Of a stretch of DNA of 40,742 nt, positions 27,973-36,469 are shown one piece after another. Source of the DNA: Candidatus Omnitrophota bacterium. Lineage in GTDB: Bacteria > Omnitrophota > Gorgyraeia > Tantalellales > Tantalellaceae. The stretch's first letter is position 1; every line of letters begins with the position of its first letter. Made by a program: the position numbers and the translations under genes. A model generated the notes under the pieces. It saw only the letters and a program-made list of their open reading frames with translations, made no database searches and was not told the origin of the DNA. The stretch covers positions 1-40,742 of the forward strand of contig JADFYD010000002.1 in the NCBI GenBank assembly GCA_015233235.1. The letters are read 5' to 3'.

Positions 27973-29373
27973 ATGAATAATGAGTTCGAATACATTATCG
28001 TTGGCGGCGGATTGTGCGGGCTCGTTCTGGCAAAAGAATTAGCCGGACGCGGACAGGATGTTCTGGTGTTGGAAAAAGGTAATTACGTGAATAAAATGGG
28101 TACATTGGAAAGAACCCTTTCCTTTTACGATAAGTTTGCTTTAGCAAAAAGTGTTCAGGGTATTCCCATTTACAGGGCTTTTGGAATTGGCGGGACCAGC
28201 CTTATCAGCTGCGGTAACGCTGTTGAGTTCACCCGTGAAGAATATAACAGGATCGGTATAGACATTTTGAGTGAACTCCCGGCGGCAAAACTCGAAGGAC
28301 ATGTCAAAACCGACGGTCTTAATATAGGTAAAGCATCGGCTAAGATCATGGAAGAAGCCAACGCTTTAGGGTATACCATGGGGCCAATGCCTAAGTTCAG
28401 TATGACCGAAAAGTGTGCCTCATGCGGCAATTGCTACTTAGGATGCCGGTTCGGAACAAAGTGGACATCTGTAAATTGCATAAAAGAAGTCCATGCTGAT
28501 CATCTAACGATAGTGACAGGATTTGATGTGGATAAAGTCATTATCTCGCACGGAAAAACAATCGGCATTTCGGGTCAATACGGCAAATCCCGTTCCAAAC
28601 GTAAGTATTTTGCCAATACTGTAATTTTGTCGGCAGGTGGCATAGGAACACCGATCATTTTACAAAAGTCGGGAATAAAATCCGGGGAGAACCTGTTTAT
28701 CGATATTTTTAACGTTACTTACGGCGAATCGAAAGAGTATAAACAAAGAAATGAGCTGTCAATGTCGGTCGTTTGTGATAAATTTCATGTGTCCGACGGA
28801 TTTGTTCTGGCTCCATTTGTCGATAACTGGTATGGATTTTTAGGTTGTGCTGAACCAAAAGACATTGCAAAGGCAGCAAAGATGAAAGGCGTCGTGGGCA
28901 TAATGACCAAAATAGCGGATGATAACATTGGTAGAGTTCATTCTGACAACAAAATAGATAAAAAAATGACGCAAAACGACACTGATAAATTAAAAAAAGG
29001 GACTACAATCGCTACTGAAATACTAACTAAGTGTGGAGTTGAACCAAGAACTATTTTTGTTACTAAGCCTCGTGGTGCCCACCCCGGTGGAACGGCCGCT
29101 ATCGGTAAAGTTGTTAACGGAAATCTTGAGACCGAAATAAAAAATTTATTTGTATGCGATGCGAGCGTTCTGCCGTTCGCCCCAGGCCTCCCGCCAATGT
29201 TATCATTGGTGGCTATGACAAAATGGTTCTGTAAGAATTCTCTTTTAAGAACGAATCGGATCCATGCTGCCTATGAACCGGTATTTACAATTAGTCACCA
29301 AACGATCGATAAGTATGAAGAAGTATCCGCTGGACTAAAAAATAGAACGCGAGCTAAAAAAACGCAGTATTAG
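27973..29373 (+). CDS. GMC-family FAD-dependent oxidoreductase with ferredoxin-like Cys motif (paralog of 24338..25630)
   Basis: YIIVGGGLCGLVLAKELAGRGQDVLVLEKG; CASCGNCYLGCRFGTKW; HPGGTAAIGKVVNGNLETEIKNLFVCDASVLPFAPGLPP. Confidence 0.88.
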   Translation: MNNEFEYIIVGGGLCGLVLAKELAGRGQDVLVLEKGNYVNKMGTLERTLSFYDKFALAKSVQGIPIYRAFGIGGTSLISCGNAVEFTREEYNRIGIDILSELPAAKLEGHVKTDGLNIGKASAKIMEEANALGYTMGPMPKFSMTEKCASCGNCYLGCRFGTKWTSVNCIKEVHADHLTIVTGFDVDKVIISHGKTIGISGQYGKSRSKRKYFANTVILSAGGIGTPIILQKSGIKSGENLFIDIFNVTYGESKEYKQRNELSMSVVCDKFHVSDGFVLAPFVDNWYGFLGCAEPKDIAKAAKMKGVVGIMTKIADDNIGRVHSDNKIDKKMTQNDTDKLKKGTTIATEILTKCGVEPRTIFVTKPRGAHPGGTAAIGKVVNGNLETEIKNLFVCDASVLPFAPGLPPMLSLVAMTKWFCKNSLLRTNRIHAAYEPVFTISHQTIDKYEEVSAGLKNRTRAKKTQY

Positions 29374-29796
29374 CGCGGTGTATACCGCGACCATGAGGTC
29401 GTCGAGCATTATACCCCATCCGCCATGAAGTTTTTCGAGCCGTTTGGCCGGAGGGGGTTTTAGGGTATCAAGCAGACGGTAGACAAAAAAACCGATGATA
29501 TAATATTTGAGTTTGAAAGGTACTCCCGCAAAGGCGAGGAAAATGCAGGCGAATTCATCGATAACGACGAATGACGGGTCTTTTATGCCGGATTCTTTTG
29601 AAACTGTATCTGCTGCATAGACCCCAAGGATAAATGTAACGATAAAAGCGGCGATACACATATATAGGTTATTACGGAAAACGACACAGCATACTAGACC
29701 CGCGAGGCTCCCCCACGTACCCGGAACATAGGGCAAATACCCTGCACCGAAGACGGTGGCGATGGTGTACGCAAGCTTATCAGACATAACTCTCAT
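29335..29796 (-). CDS. pgpA: Phosphatidylglycerophosphatase A
   Basis: GAGYLPYVPGTWGSLAGL; IKDPSFVVIDEFACIFLAF; RLLDTLKPPPAKRLEKLHGGWGIMLDDLMVAVY. Confidence 0.93.
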   Translation of the reverse strand: MRVMSDKLAYTIATVFGAGYLPYVPGTWGSLAGLVCCVVFRNNLYMCIAAFIVTFILGVYAADTVSKESGIKDPSFVVIDEFACIFLAFAGVPFKLKYYIIGFFVYRLLDTLKPPPAKRLEKLHGGWGIMLDDLMVAVYTALILRFFSSRSIF

Positions 29797-29816
29797 TTCA
29801 CATCCTTATCCTTAGT

Positions 29817-29958
29817 GGGCTTTAACGGCGTATTCTGCGCGCGTCGGAAGTTCCGCCGAGTCCATTATTATCAAGCAGGAGTAGTGTAACGCTGTAGAGT
29901 ATGTTAATCAAGGCCTCGGCGGACTGTCCTTCCGTGCTCGAACACGCCGTTAAAGCCC
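29817..29958. repeat. Long palindromic element between pgsA and pgpA (possible structured RNA or palindromic repeat)
   Basis: Perfect 15-bp terminal inverted repeat GGGCTTTAACGGCGT (29817-29831) / ACGCCGTTAAAGCCC (29944-29958); inner TCCGCCGAG (29852-29860) / CTCGGCGGA (29915-29923). Confidence 0.8.
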
Positions 29959-30534
29959 CTAACGCAAATACTTTCTATACTTTGTCAGGTACAATACCCC
30001 GCTGTGTAAAGTAAAAACAAGTGTTATCAGCATCAGCAAGAAAATGGTCATGCAGAAAACATCGTCAGTGTGCATGCCCCAACACCCGCACTTGGTGATT
30101 TCCGGCCCCCTGACAAGGATAAAAATCAAAATAACGAAGATCGTGAACATTTGAGAGACCGTTTTCTGTTTTCCGCCCTTTTCAGCGGCCAGCACTTCGT
30201 TTTTAAGAAGAGCTTTTATCCTGAGAGTGGTGATAATGACGTCGCGTAAAGCGATGAGTACCACCATCCAGAGCGGAATGATCCCGAGTATAGCGAAGCT
30301 GAAAAAAGCAGTTAGCACCAGGAATTTATCGGCGACGGGGTCCATGATCATGCCGAAATTAGTCTTCTGATCATATTTTTTTGCGAAATATCCGTCGAAA
30401 TAATCGCTTATTGTGGCCGCAAGATACGTCAAAAGCGCGGCGATCTTGCAGTATAGGCCATCCTGAAACAACAGAATTATGAACACGCACGTAAGCAGTA
30501 TACGTCCGATAGTGATCTTATTTGGCAAGTTCAT
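29959..30534 (-). CDS. pgsA: CDP-diacylglycerol--glycerol-3-phosphate 3-phosphatidyltransferase
   Basis: MNLPNKITIGRILLTCVFIILL; ISDYFDGYFAKKYDQKTNFGMIMDPVADKFLV (CDP-alcohol phosphotransferase motif). Confidence 0.95.
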   Translation of the reverse strand: MNLPNKITIGRILLTCVFIILLFQDGLYCKIAALLTYLAATISDYFDGYFAKKYDQKTNFGMIMDPVADKFLVLTAFFSFAILGIIPLWMVVLIALRDVIITTLRIKALLKNEVLAAEKGGKQKTVSQMFTIFVILIFILVRGPEITKCGCWGMHTDDVFCMTIFLLMLITLVFTLHSGVLYLTKYRKYLR

Positions 30535-31862
30535 TTCGGTATCCCTTCCAGGTCGTATTCCATTGTGCCGGTGATCTTAATGTTGTGAAATTCCCCGACT
30601 TTTAAACCTGCGCCTTTGATATTGACCACTCCGTCGACTTCCGGGGCGTCCATGTATGAACGGCCCAAATAAAAGCCTTCTTCCGGAGAGGATTCGTCGA
30701 TAAGCACCTTGAAAGTTTTGTTGAAATATTTTATGTTATTATCGGCGGAGATCTCCTGTTGTAATTCCATTACACGGTTAAACCTCTCCTGTTTGACGCT
30801 GTCAGGAACGTGGCGCGGCAAAGAATAAGCGGGAGTTCCTTCTTCACGGGAAAACATGAACGTCCCCAGCCTCTCGAATTTTATCTCAGCCATAAAATCC
30901 AGGAGCTCCTTGATCTCTTCTTCCGTCTCACCCGGAAAACCTACGATAATGGAGGTACGTATTACCGCCTCGGGAATATTCTTTCTGATCCTGGCTATAA
31001 GGTTTATTATTTCTTTTTTCGTCACACCGCGGTTCATGGCACCGAGTATACGGTCATTTATATGCTGGATAGGCAGGTCTATATATTTCAAGACGTTTGG
31101 CAGTGAGGAAATCGAATCAATGAGCGCGTCCGTAAAATGCGCGGGGTGACAATATAAAAGTCGCAGCCACTTGTTTTCGCCGGCGATCGGGCTTAATTTT
31201 GTAAGAAGTTCCGGTAATTGACCTATTCCATTTCGATCATAACCGAAAACAGTGAGGTCCTGCGCCACCAGAATGAGTTCTTTTACGTTGTTTTTATTCA
31301 GCAATCCATCCGCTTCCCTTAAGATAGAGTCGATACTCTTTGAGGTTAACGGCCCGCGTAGCGACGGTATAACACAATAACTGCATAAATTGGAACAGCC
31401 TTCCTGTGTTTTTAAATATGCGTAATGAGAAGGTGTTAACATATCCCTGCCCGACTCTTCGTCAAACAGGAATTTTGGATTTTTAGAGATCTTCACTACC
31501 TTTTGTCCCAGAAGAAGCTTTTCAAGTTTTTCGGGTATGTCTTTAAAATCGCTGGTGCCGAAGACACCGTCGATCTCGGGTATTTCTTTGTTCAGTTCGA
31601 ATGGATATCGCTGTGAGAGGCATCCGGTAACGATCAGAATTTTAATTTTTTTAGATCTTTTCAACTCTGCCAACCGCAGTATCATTTCGATCGATTCGTC
31701 TTTGGCATCACGGATGAAACCGCATGTGTTAACTATGGCGATATCTGCGTTGTCGGGCGAGTCGACCGGGAGAAACCCTTTTTTTTTGAGCAGGCTTGAA
31801 AGTGTCTCGCTATCGATCAAGTTGCGCGGGCAGCCCAGCGTAAGTAGGTAGATTTTTTTCAT
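30531..31862 (-). CDS. rimO: Ribosomal protein S12 methylthiotransferase RimO
   Basis: MKKIYLLTLGCPRNLIDSETL; TQEGCSNLCSYCVIPSLRGPLTSKS radical-SAM motif; TRAM C-terminus. Confidence 0.94.
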   Translation of the reverse strand: MKKIYLLTLGCPRNLIDSETLSSLLKKKGFLPVDSPDNADIAIVNTCGFIRDAKDESIEMILRLAELKRSKKIKILIVTGCLSQRYPFELNKEIPEIDGVFGTSDFKDIPEKLEKLLLGQKVVKISKNPKFLFDEESGRDMLTPSHYAYLKTQEGCSNLCSYCVIPSLRGPLTSKSIDSILREADGLLNKNNVKELILVAQDLTVFGYDRNGIGQLPELLTKLSPIAGENKWLRLLYCHPAHFTDALIDSISSLPNVLKYIDLPIQHINDRILGAMNRGVTKKEIINLIARIRKNIPEAVIRTSIIVGFPGETEEEIKELLDFMAEIKFERLGTFMFSREEGTPAYSLPRHVPDSVKQERFNRVMELQQEISADNNIKYFNKTFKVLIDESSPEEGFYLGRSYMDAPEVDGVVNIKGAGLKVGEFHNIKITGTMEYDLEGIPK

Positions 31863-32770
31863 TCGATGCGTTTTATCCACTTACTGCCGAGTTTTATGCC
31901 TTCTTTTGTGGCAGTGATATTTTTAGCGACGCCGTTCACGACTTTGCCTATATTGTTCCCGTCAACAATGAAGTCAAGATTCTCGCCTTTACCTGTCCAT
32001 ATAGTCAGAGATTTCGCAGCGTTGATCGACTTTTCTTCGCCGTTATCAAGAATACCGACAAAAACGGTTTTACCGTTCTCTATCACCTGTACCCAAACAT
32101 TGCCGCCTTTCGCGCGGAGGCCCAGCGTAAAAGATCCGGGAGCGGAAGAAGTTTCCGCGACGGGCTTTGAGTTTTTTCGTTTACTCAATATCTTGCTGAG
32201 TTTCGAGTTTTCCTGCGTAGCGGCTGACGTTGACTCGGCTTCGACAGTTTTGACATACATTGCCTGTCTGGTCTTTGAGATATTTCCGAAAGTTATTTTT
32301 ATGCCGGCAATAAAAAGTATTACAAGCGTAACTACGCCTAGTAAGATCGCGATTGAATTGAGCGCCGAGCTTCCAAGCAGCGCCGGACGTTCACCGGAAA
32401 ATTGTTTGCTTTGATCCGTTTTTTGGGACTTGAGATCATTTTTAACCTCGTCAAACCTCGCACCTTTACTTTTGATCTCGGCTCCGGCGCCCGGCACGTG
32501 TACCGGCGCGGGAGTCCCGTCTTCAACAAAAGGTTTCGCCGCTTCTTCGAACTTCTGAAGGATATCCTTCGTATCAAGCCCGAGAAAATCAGAATATTTT
32601 TTCACGAAACTTTTAATGTATATTACGCCGATTCTTTTGTAATTGCCGGCTTCAATGTCCCGGATAACGCTCGAATTGATTTTGGATTTTAAATTAGCGT
32701 CATAAATGCTCATGTCTTTCAATTCGCGGGCATCTTTAAACAACTTTCCTACTTCTACTGGAGTGATCAT
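31859..32770 (-). CDS. RodZ-like protein (HTH_25, single TM, DUF4115)
   Basis: VGKLFKDARELKDMSIYDANLKSKINSSVIRDIEAGNYKRIGVIYIKSFVKKYSDFLGLD; TM; C-terminal LGLRAKGGNVWVQVIENGKTVFVGILDNGEEKSI. Confidence 0.88.
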   Translation of the reverse strand: MITPVEVGKLFKDARELKDMSIYDANLKSKINSSVIRDIEAGNYKRIGVIYIKSFVKKYSDFLGLDTKDILQKFEEAAKPFVEDGTPAPVHVPGAGAEIKSKGARFDEVKNDLKSQKTDQSKQFSGERPALLGSSALNSIAILLGVVTLVILFIAGIKITFGNISKTRQAMYVKTVEAESTSAATQENSKLSKILSKRKNSKPVAETSSAPGSFTLGLRAKGGNVWVQVIENGKTVFVGILDNGEEKSINAAKSLTIWTGKGENLDFIVDGNNIGKVVNGVAKNITATKEGIKLGSKWIKRIE

Positions 32771-32828
32771 GTTTCATCTTCCTTTGAGTTAATACGGCTT
32801 TTGATTGGCCGTTCAGCTCATTATTATG

Positions 32829-35231
32829 TCACGGCGCCGGGTCTTCCGCAAGGTCATTGACAATATCTTTACGCGGGACGGGCGTCATGCTCTTTATTTT
32901 AGCGGTGTTATTTTCTTTGGGTTTGAGCTCATCGACGCTGTTAATTAAGATCTCTCTCGCCTTGGAACCGTTGTATGGGCCGATGACATTTTCCGCTTCC
33001 ATAATATCTATCATGCGGGCCGCTCGTGTATACCCAACCCTGAGCCTTCTTTGGATCATCGACGCGGAGGCCTGCTTGGTTTGCAATACTATTTTGACGG
33101 CTTCTTCGTAAAGATCATCTTTTTCCTGCTCAACTCCAAGCGTTTTCTGCTCCTGTCTATCTACGGCTTCCTGCATATATTGGGCCTCTCCCTGCGCCTT
33201 AATGTAATTTACAAGCGAGCGGATCTCCGAATCTTCGACTAGAGCGCATTGGCCCCTGACAAGGTCGCTGCGACCCGGTTGCATAATAAGCATGTCGCCG
33301 CGCCCGAGGAGCTTTTCCGCTCCGTTAGCGTCAAGCACTGTCCGGGAGTCCACTTTTGAGGCGACTTTAAAGGATATACGCGCAGGGAAATTCGCTTTTA
33401 TGACGCCGGTGATCACATCCACGGACGGCCGTTGTGTCGCGAGAATCATGTGTATCCCGGCAGCGCGTGAAAGCTGCGCCAGCCGCATTATGGAACCTTC
33501 TATATCCTGCTGAGAGACAGCCATTAAATCCGCGAGCTCATCGATAATAAGAACAATGTATGGCATGTTCTCCCAATCGTCTTTTTTACGCTGTTTGTAC
33601 GTGGTGATGTTCCTGACTCCTTTCGCGGCAAAAACGTCATAACGCCGTTCCATTTCTCCTATCAGCCACGCCAGGCTCGCCGCTACCTTCTTTGGACTGG
33701 TGACTATGGGTGATACCAGATGAGGTATCCCCTCAAACATCATGAGTTCGACGCGTTTAGGGTCTACCATGAGGAGCTTCAGGTCCGACGGGGTTTGGTT
33801 CAAAAGAAGACTTGAAATAATGCAGTTTATGCACACGGTCTTGCCGGAACCGGTTGTGCCTGCCATTAAAAGATGCGGCATCCCCGCGAGATCCAGTACT
33901 ACCGGATTGCCTGATATGTCTTTACCCAGGGCCAGCTTTAGCTGAGATTTTTCTTCGTTATAGACCGATGACTGCATTATGTCCTTGAGCCGGACAAGTT
34001 CACTTTTATCATTTGGGATCTCTATCCCGATAGTTCCTTTTCCGGGAAGAGGAGCAACTATCCTTATGTTCGACGATTTCATCGCCAGCGAGATGTTGTC
34101 GCTCAATGAGGTGATCTTGTTTACCCTTGTTCCGACCAACGGTTCAAGCTCGAACATGGTGATCACCGGTCCAATGCTGATTTTAACTACTTTGGCGCTG
34201 ACGTCGAATTCGAGAAGCGTCCTTTCAAGAAGCGCGGCTTTATCCTTTACGACATCTTCTCGTTCTTTCGCTTCCCCTCCGGGAGCGCTTTTAAGAAGTT
34301 CCAGCGTCGGCATAGTGTAACCCGGAGCTGCGGCATTTTGTACCACAGGAGCCATGGGTGACTGAGGCTTATTTGAAAGCACCGCCGGTTTTGTGACAAC
34401 GGGACGCTGGAGCCTCTTGAACACCTCGCGGTTCTGCGGTTGCTCGATCTCCTGTTTCTTTTGTTCCGCATTCCCGACTATCTCGGGCCCGGTTACGGGT
34501 AATGTCCTGCTTGGCGAACCCTGCCGAACGGCACCTTGCGTCAGCGTCTTTGACCTTTCGAGATGTTTACGCATTGTATCAAGTTTACGGTCGACGTCGG
34601 ATCTGGCTGACGTCGAGGTGACTGTGCCTTTTTGATACTTTTCGGCGAATGTTCTGATATATGCCAGGATCTTTGGGAGATACGTGCGTACTAGTTCCGC
34701 GATCTTAGCGGAAAGCTTCCCAATGTTTATAATTATGGGCCAAACGAGAAAATCGGTCGCTATGAGAAGTGATAAAAGTATGGTCACCGATATAAATATC
34801 AGTGCTCCCATTGTACCCAAATACTTCATAAGGAAAGCTGACGAAATATTCCCTATGAACCCGCCTTCCTGAAAAGCGGCGCTATTAGTGTCGCTGTTGA
34901 AAAGCCCGAATATCGAGCTTACAGCCGCCATGAGAAAGATCGTACCGAAAAATTTAAAATAGATCTTCTTGTGAGGATACTGCGCGAGAATTGTAAGGCT
35001 CCAGACGATAATGAGAAGCGGAAGCACGAAGCTTGCCCACCCTACCGTGAAGAACAGTATGCCTCCGATATGTGAACCTAAAATGCCCGTAAGGTTTTGA
35101 TATTCCGGGTTCGCCTGGCTGGTATAGAAAGAGAGGTCTTCCTGGTTGAACGTGATAAGACTGAGGAATAAAAAAACCCCGAGCGCGAAAAGCAGTATGG
35201 CGATGATCTCATTCTTTCTTGTGGATTCCAT
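32829..35231 (-). CDS. ftsK: DNA translocase FtsK/SpoIIIE (start likely MESTRKNE)
   Basis: N-terminal 4TM; PHLLMAGTTGSGKTVCINCIISSLLLNQTPSDLKLLMVDPKRVEL; C-terminal gamma (winged helix) domain. Confidence 0.96.
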   Translation of the reverse strand: MESTRKNEIIAILLFALGVFLFLSLITFNQEDLSFYTSQANPEYQNLTGILGSHIGGILFFTVGWASFVLPLLIIVWSLTILAQYPHKKIYFKFFGTIFLMAAVSSIFGLFNSDTNSAAFQEGGFIGNISSAFLMKYLGTMGALIFISVTILLSLLIATDFLVWPIIINIGKLSAKIAELVRTYLPKILAYIRTFAEKYQKGTVTSTSARSDVDRKLDTMRKHLERSKTLTQGAVRQGSPSRTLPVTGPEIVGNAEQKKQEIEQPQNREVFKRLQRPVVTKPAVLSNKPQSPMAPVVQNAAAPGYTMPTLELLKSAPGGEAKEREDVVKDKAALLERTLLEFDVSAKVVKISIGPVITMFELEPLVGTRVNKITSLSDNISLAMKSSNIRIVAPLPGKGTIGIEIPNDKSELVRLKDIMQSSVYNEEKSQLKLALGKDISGNPVVLDLAGMPHLLMAGTTGSGKTVCINCIISSLLLNQTPSDLKLLMVDPKRVELMMFEGIPHLVSPIVTSPKKVAASLAWLIGEMERRYDVFAAKGVRNITTYKQRKKDDWENMPYIVLIIDELADLMAVSQQDIEGSIMRLAQLSRAAGIHMILATQRPSVDVITGVIKANFPARISFKVASKVDSRTVLDANGAEKLLGRGDMLIMQPGRSDLVRGQCALVEDSEIRSLVNYIKAQGEAQYMQEAVDRQEQKTLGVEQEKDDLYEEAVKIVLQTKQASASMIQRRLRVGYTRAARMIDIMEAENVIGPYNGSKAREILINSVDELKPKENNTAKIKSMTPVPRKDIVNDLAEDPAP

Positions 35232-35242
35232 AATAGGGTATT

Positions 35243-36007
35243 TTACAGTAAAATTATCGCCAGCGCCAAACAAAAACAGTATATTCCGAAAAGCACAAGT
35301 CTTTTGCTGTTTAATACTTTGATCAATATCGCGATCCCCGCCAGCCCTACCAGAAAAGAGGCTGCAACGCCGGCTGAATAGTTTAACAAATTCCCTTTTA
35401 ACGCCGTGAAATTCTCAATGTGCAACATCTCGAAAAGCGCCGCTCCAAATATGATCGGGATAGACAGGATGAATGAAAATTTGTAAACGTCTTCTTCCTT
35501 AAGTCCCGCGAATATTCCGGCGGAAACGGTCATTCCGCTTCTGGAAATTCCAGGAAAAAGCGCAAGCGCCTGAGCGACCCCGACAAAGACGGCTTTCCAA
35601 ACGCTCATTGCCCTTGGCGCCGCGGCGCGTGTTTTTTGCGCGAAGTGCGCAGCGATGAGAACTGCTCCGGTAATCAGGTACATCCAACCCAGCTTTTTAA
35701 AGTCCAGAAAAACGTTCTCTATCGAATGTTTGAACAATACCCCGGCGGCTACCCCGGGAATAGTCGCGACTACAATACAGACCATCCAGAGGAAGTTCTT
35801 TTTTGCGAAAATTTGTATGATATCTTTTCTGAAGTAGACGAGTACAGCTAAAAGCGTTCCAAGGTGCAGGCAAACGTCAAAAAATAGTTCGCTTTCTTTG
35901 ATGCCGAACAGGTGCTGCAGGATGGCCAGATGCCCTGAACTCGAGACCGGCAGGAATTCGGTCAGACCCTGCACGACGCCGGAAAGGATCGCGTAAAATA
36001 ATGTCAT
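35243..36007 (-). CDS. uppP: Undecaprenyl-diphosphatase UppP/BacA
   Basis: AILSGVVQGLTEFLPVSSSGHLAIL; ALFPGISRSGMTVSAGI. Confidence 0.97.
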   Translation of the reverse strand: MTLFYAILSGVVQGLTEFLPVSSSGHLAILQHLFGIKESELFFDVCLHLGTLLAVLVYFRKDIIQIFAKKNFLWMVCIVVATIPGVAAGVLFKHSIENVFLDFKKLGWMYLITGAVLIAAHFAQKTRAAAPRAMSVWKAVFVGVAQALALFPGISRSGMTVSAGIFAGLKEEDVYKFSFILSIPIIFGAALFEMLHIENFTALKGNLLNYSAGVAASFLVGLAGIAILIKVLNSKRLVLFGIYCFCLALAIILL

Positions 36008-36016
36008 GATAACCCG

Positions 36017-36469
36017 CTATTTTATGCCGGAATGTCCGAATCCGCCGCTCGAACGCTTAGTGTCGTCGAGTGAGGAGACTTCCTCAAAATCGGCTTTGAC
36101 CACTTCCTGTATGACCATTTGCGCTAACCGGAATCCGCGTTTTATTAAAAACGCTTCTTTACCCAGGTTTGTCACTATCAGGCTGATAAGACCTCTGTAA
36201 TCGCTGTCGATAGTGCCGGGAGTGTTGACCATAGTAATGCCGTGTTTAAGAGCGAGTCCGCTTCTCGGGCGGATCTGGGCCTCATAACCTTCGGGGATGG
36301 CCATGTATATGCCGCAAGACACGAGTTTAATGTCGCCGGGGGATAAAACTACGTCATCGTCGACGTCGGCATATAGATCGATGCCGCTTGAACCCGGAGT
36401 AGCGTATCCGGGAAGCGGCAGATCGAGAGCGGTTTCCTTACGCAATATTTGTATTTTTATTTTCTTCAA
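36017..36469 (-). CDS. dut: dUTP diphosphatase
   Basis: LPLPGYATPGSSGIDLYAD; IRPRSGLALKHGITMVNTPGTIDSDYRGLI; RGFRLAQMVI; SSGGFGHSG. Confidence 0.97.
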   Translation of the reverse strand: MKKIKIQILRKETALDLPLPGYATPGSSGIDLYADVDDDVVLSPGDIKLVSCGIYMAIPEGYEAQIRPRSGLALKHGITMVNTPGTIDSDYRGLISLIVTNLGKEAFLIKRGFRLAQMVIQEVVKADFEEVSSLDDTKRSSGGFGHSGIK

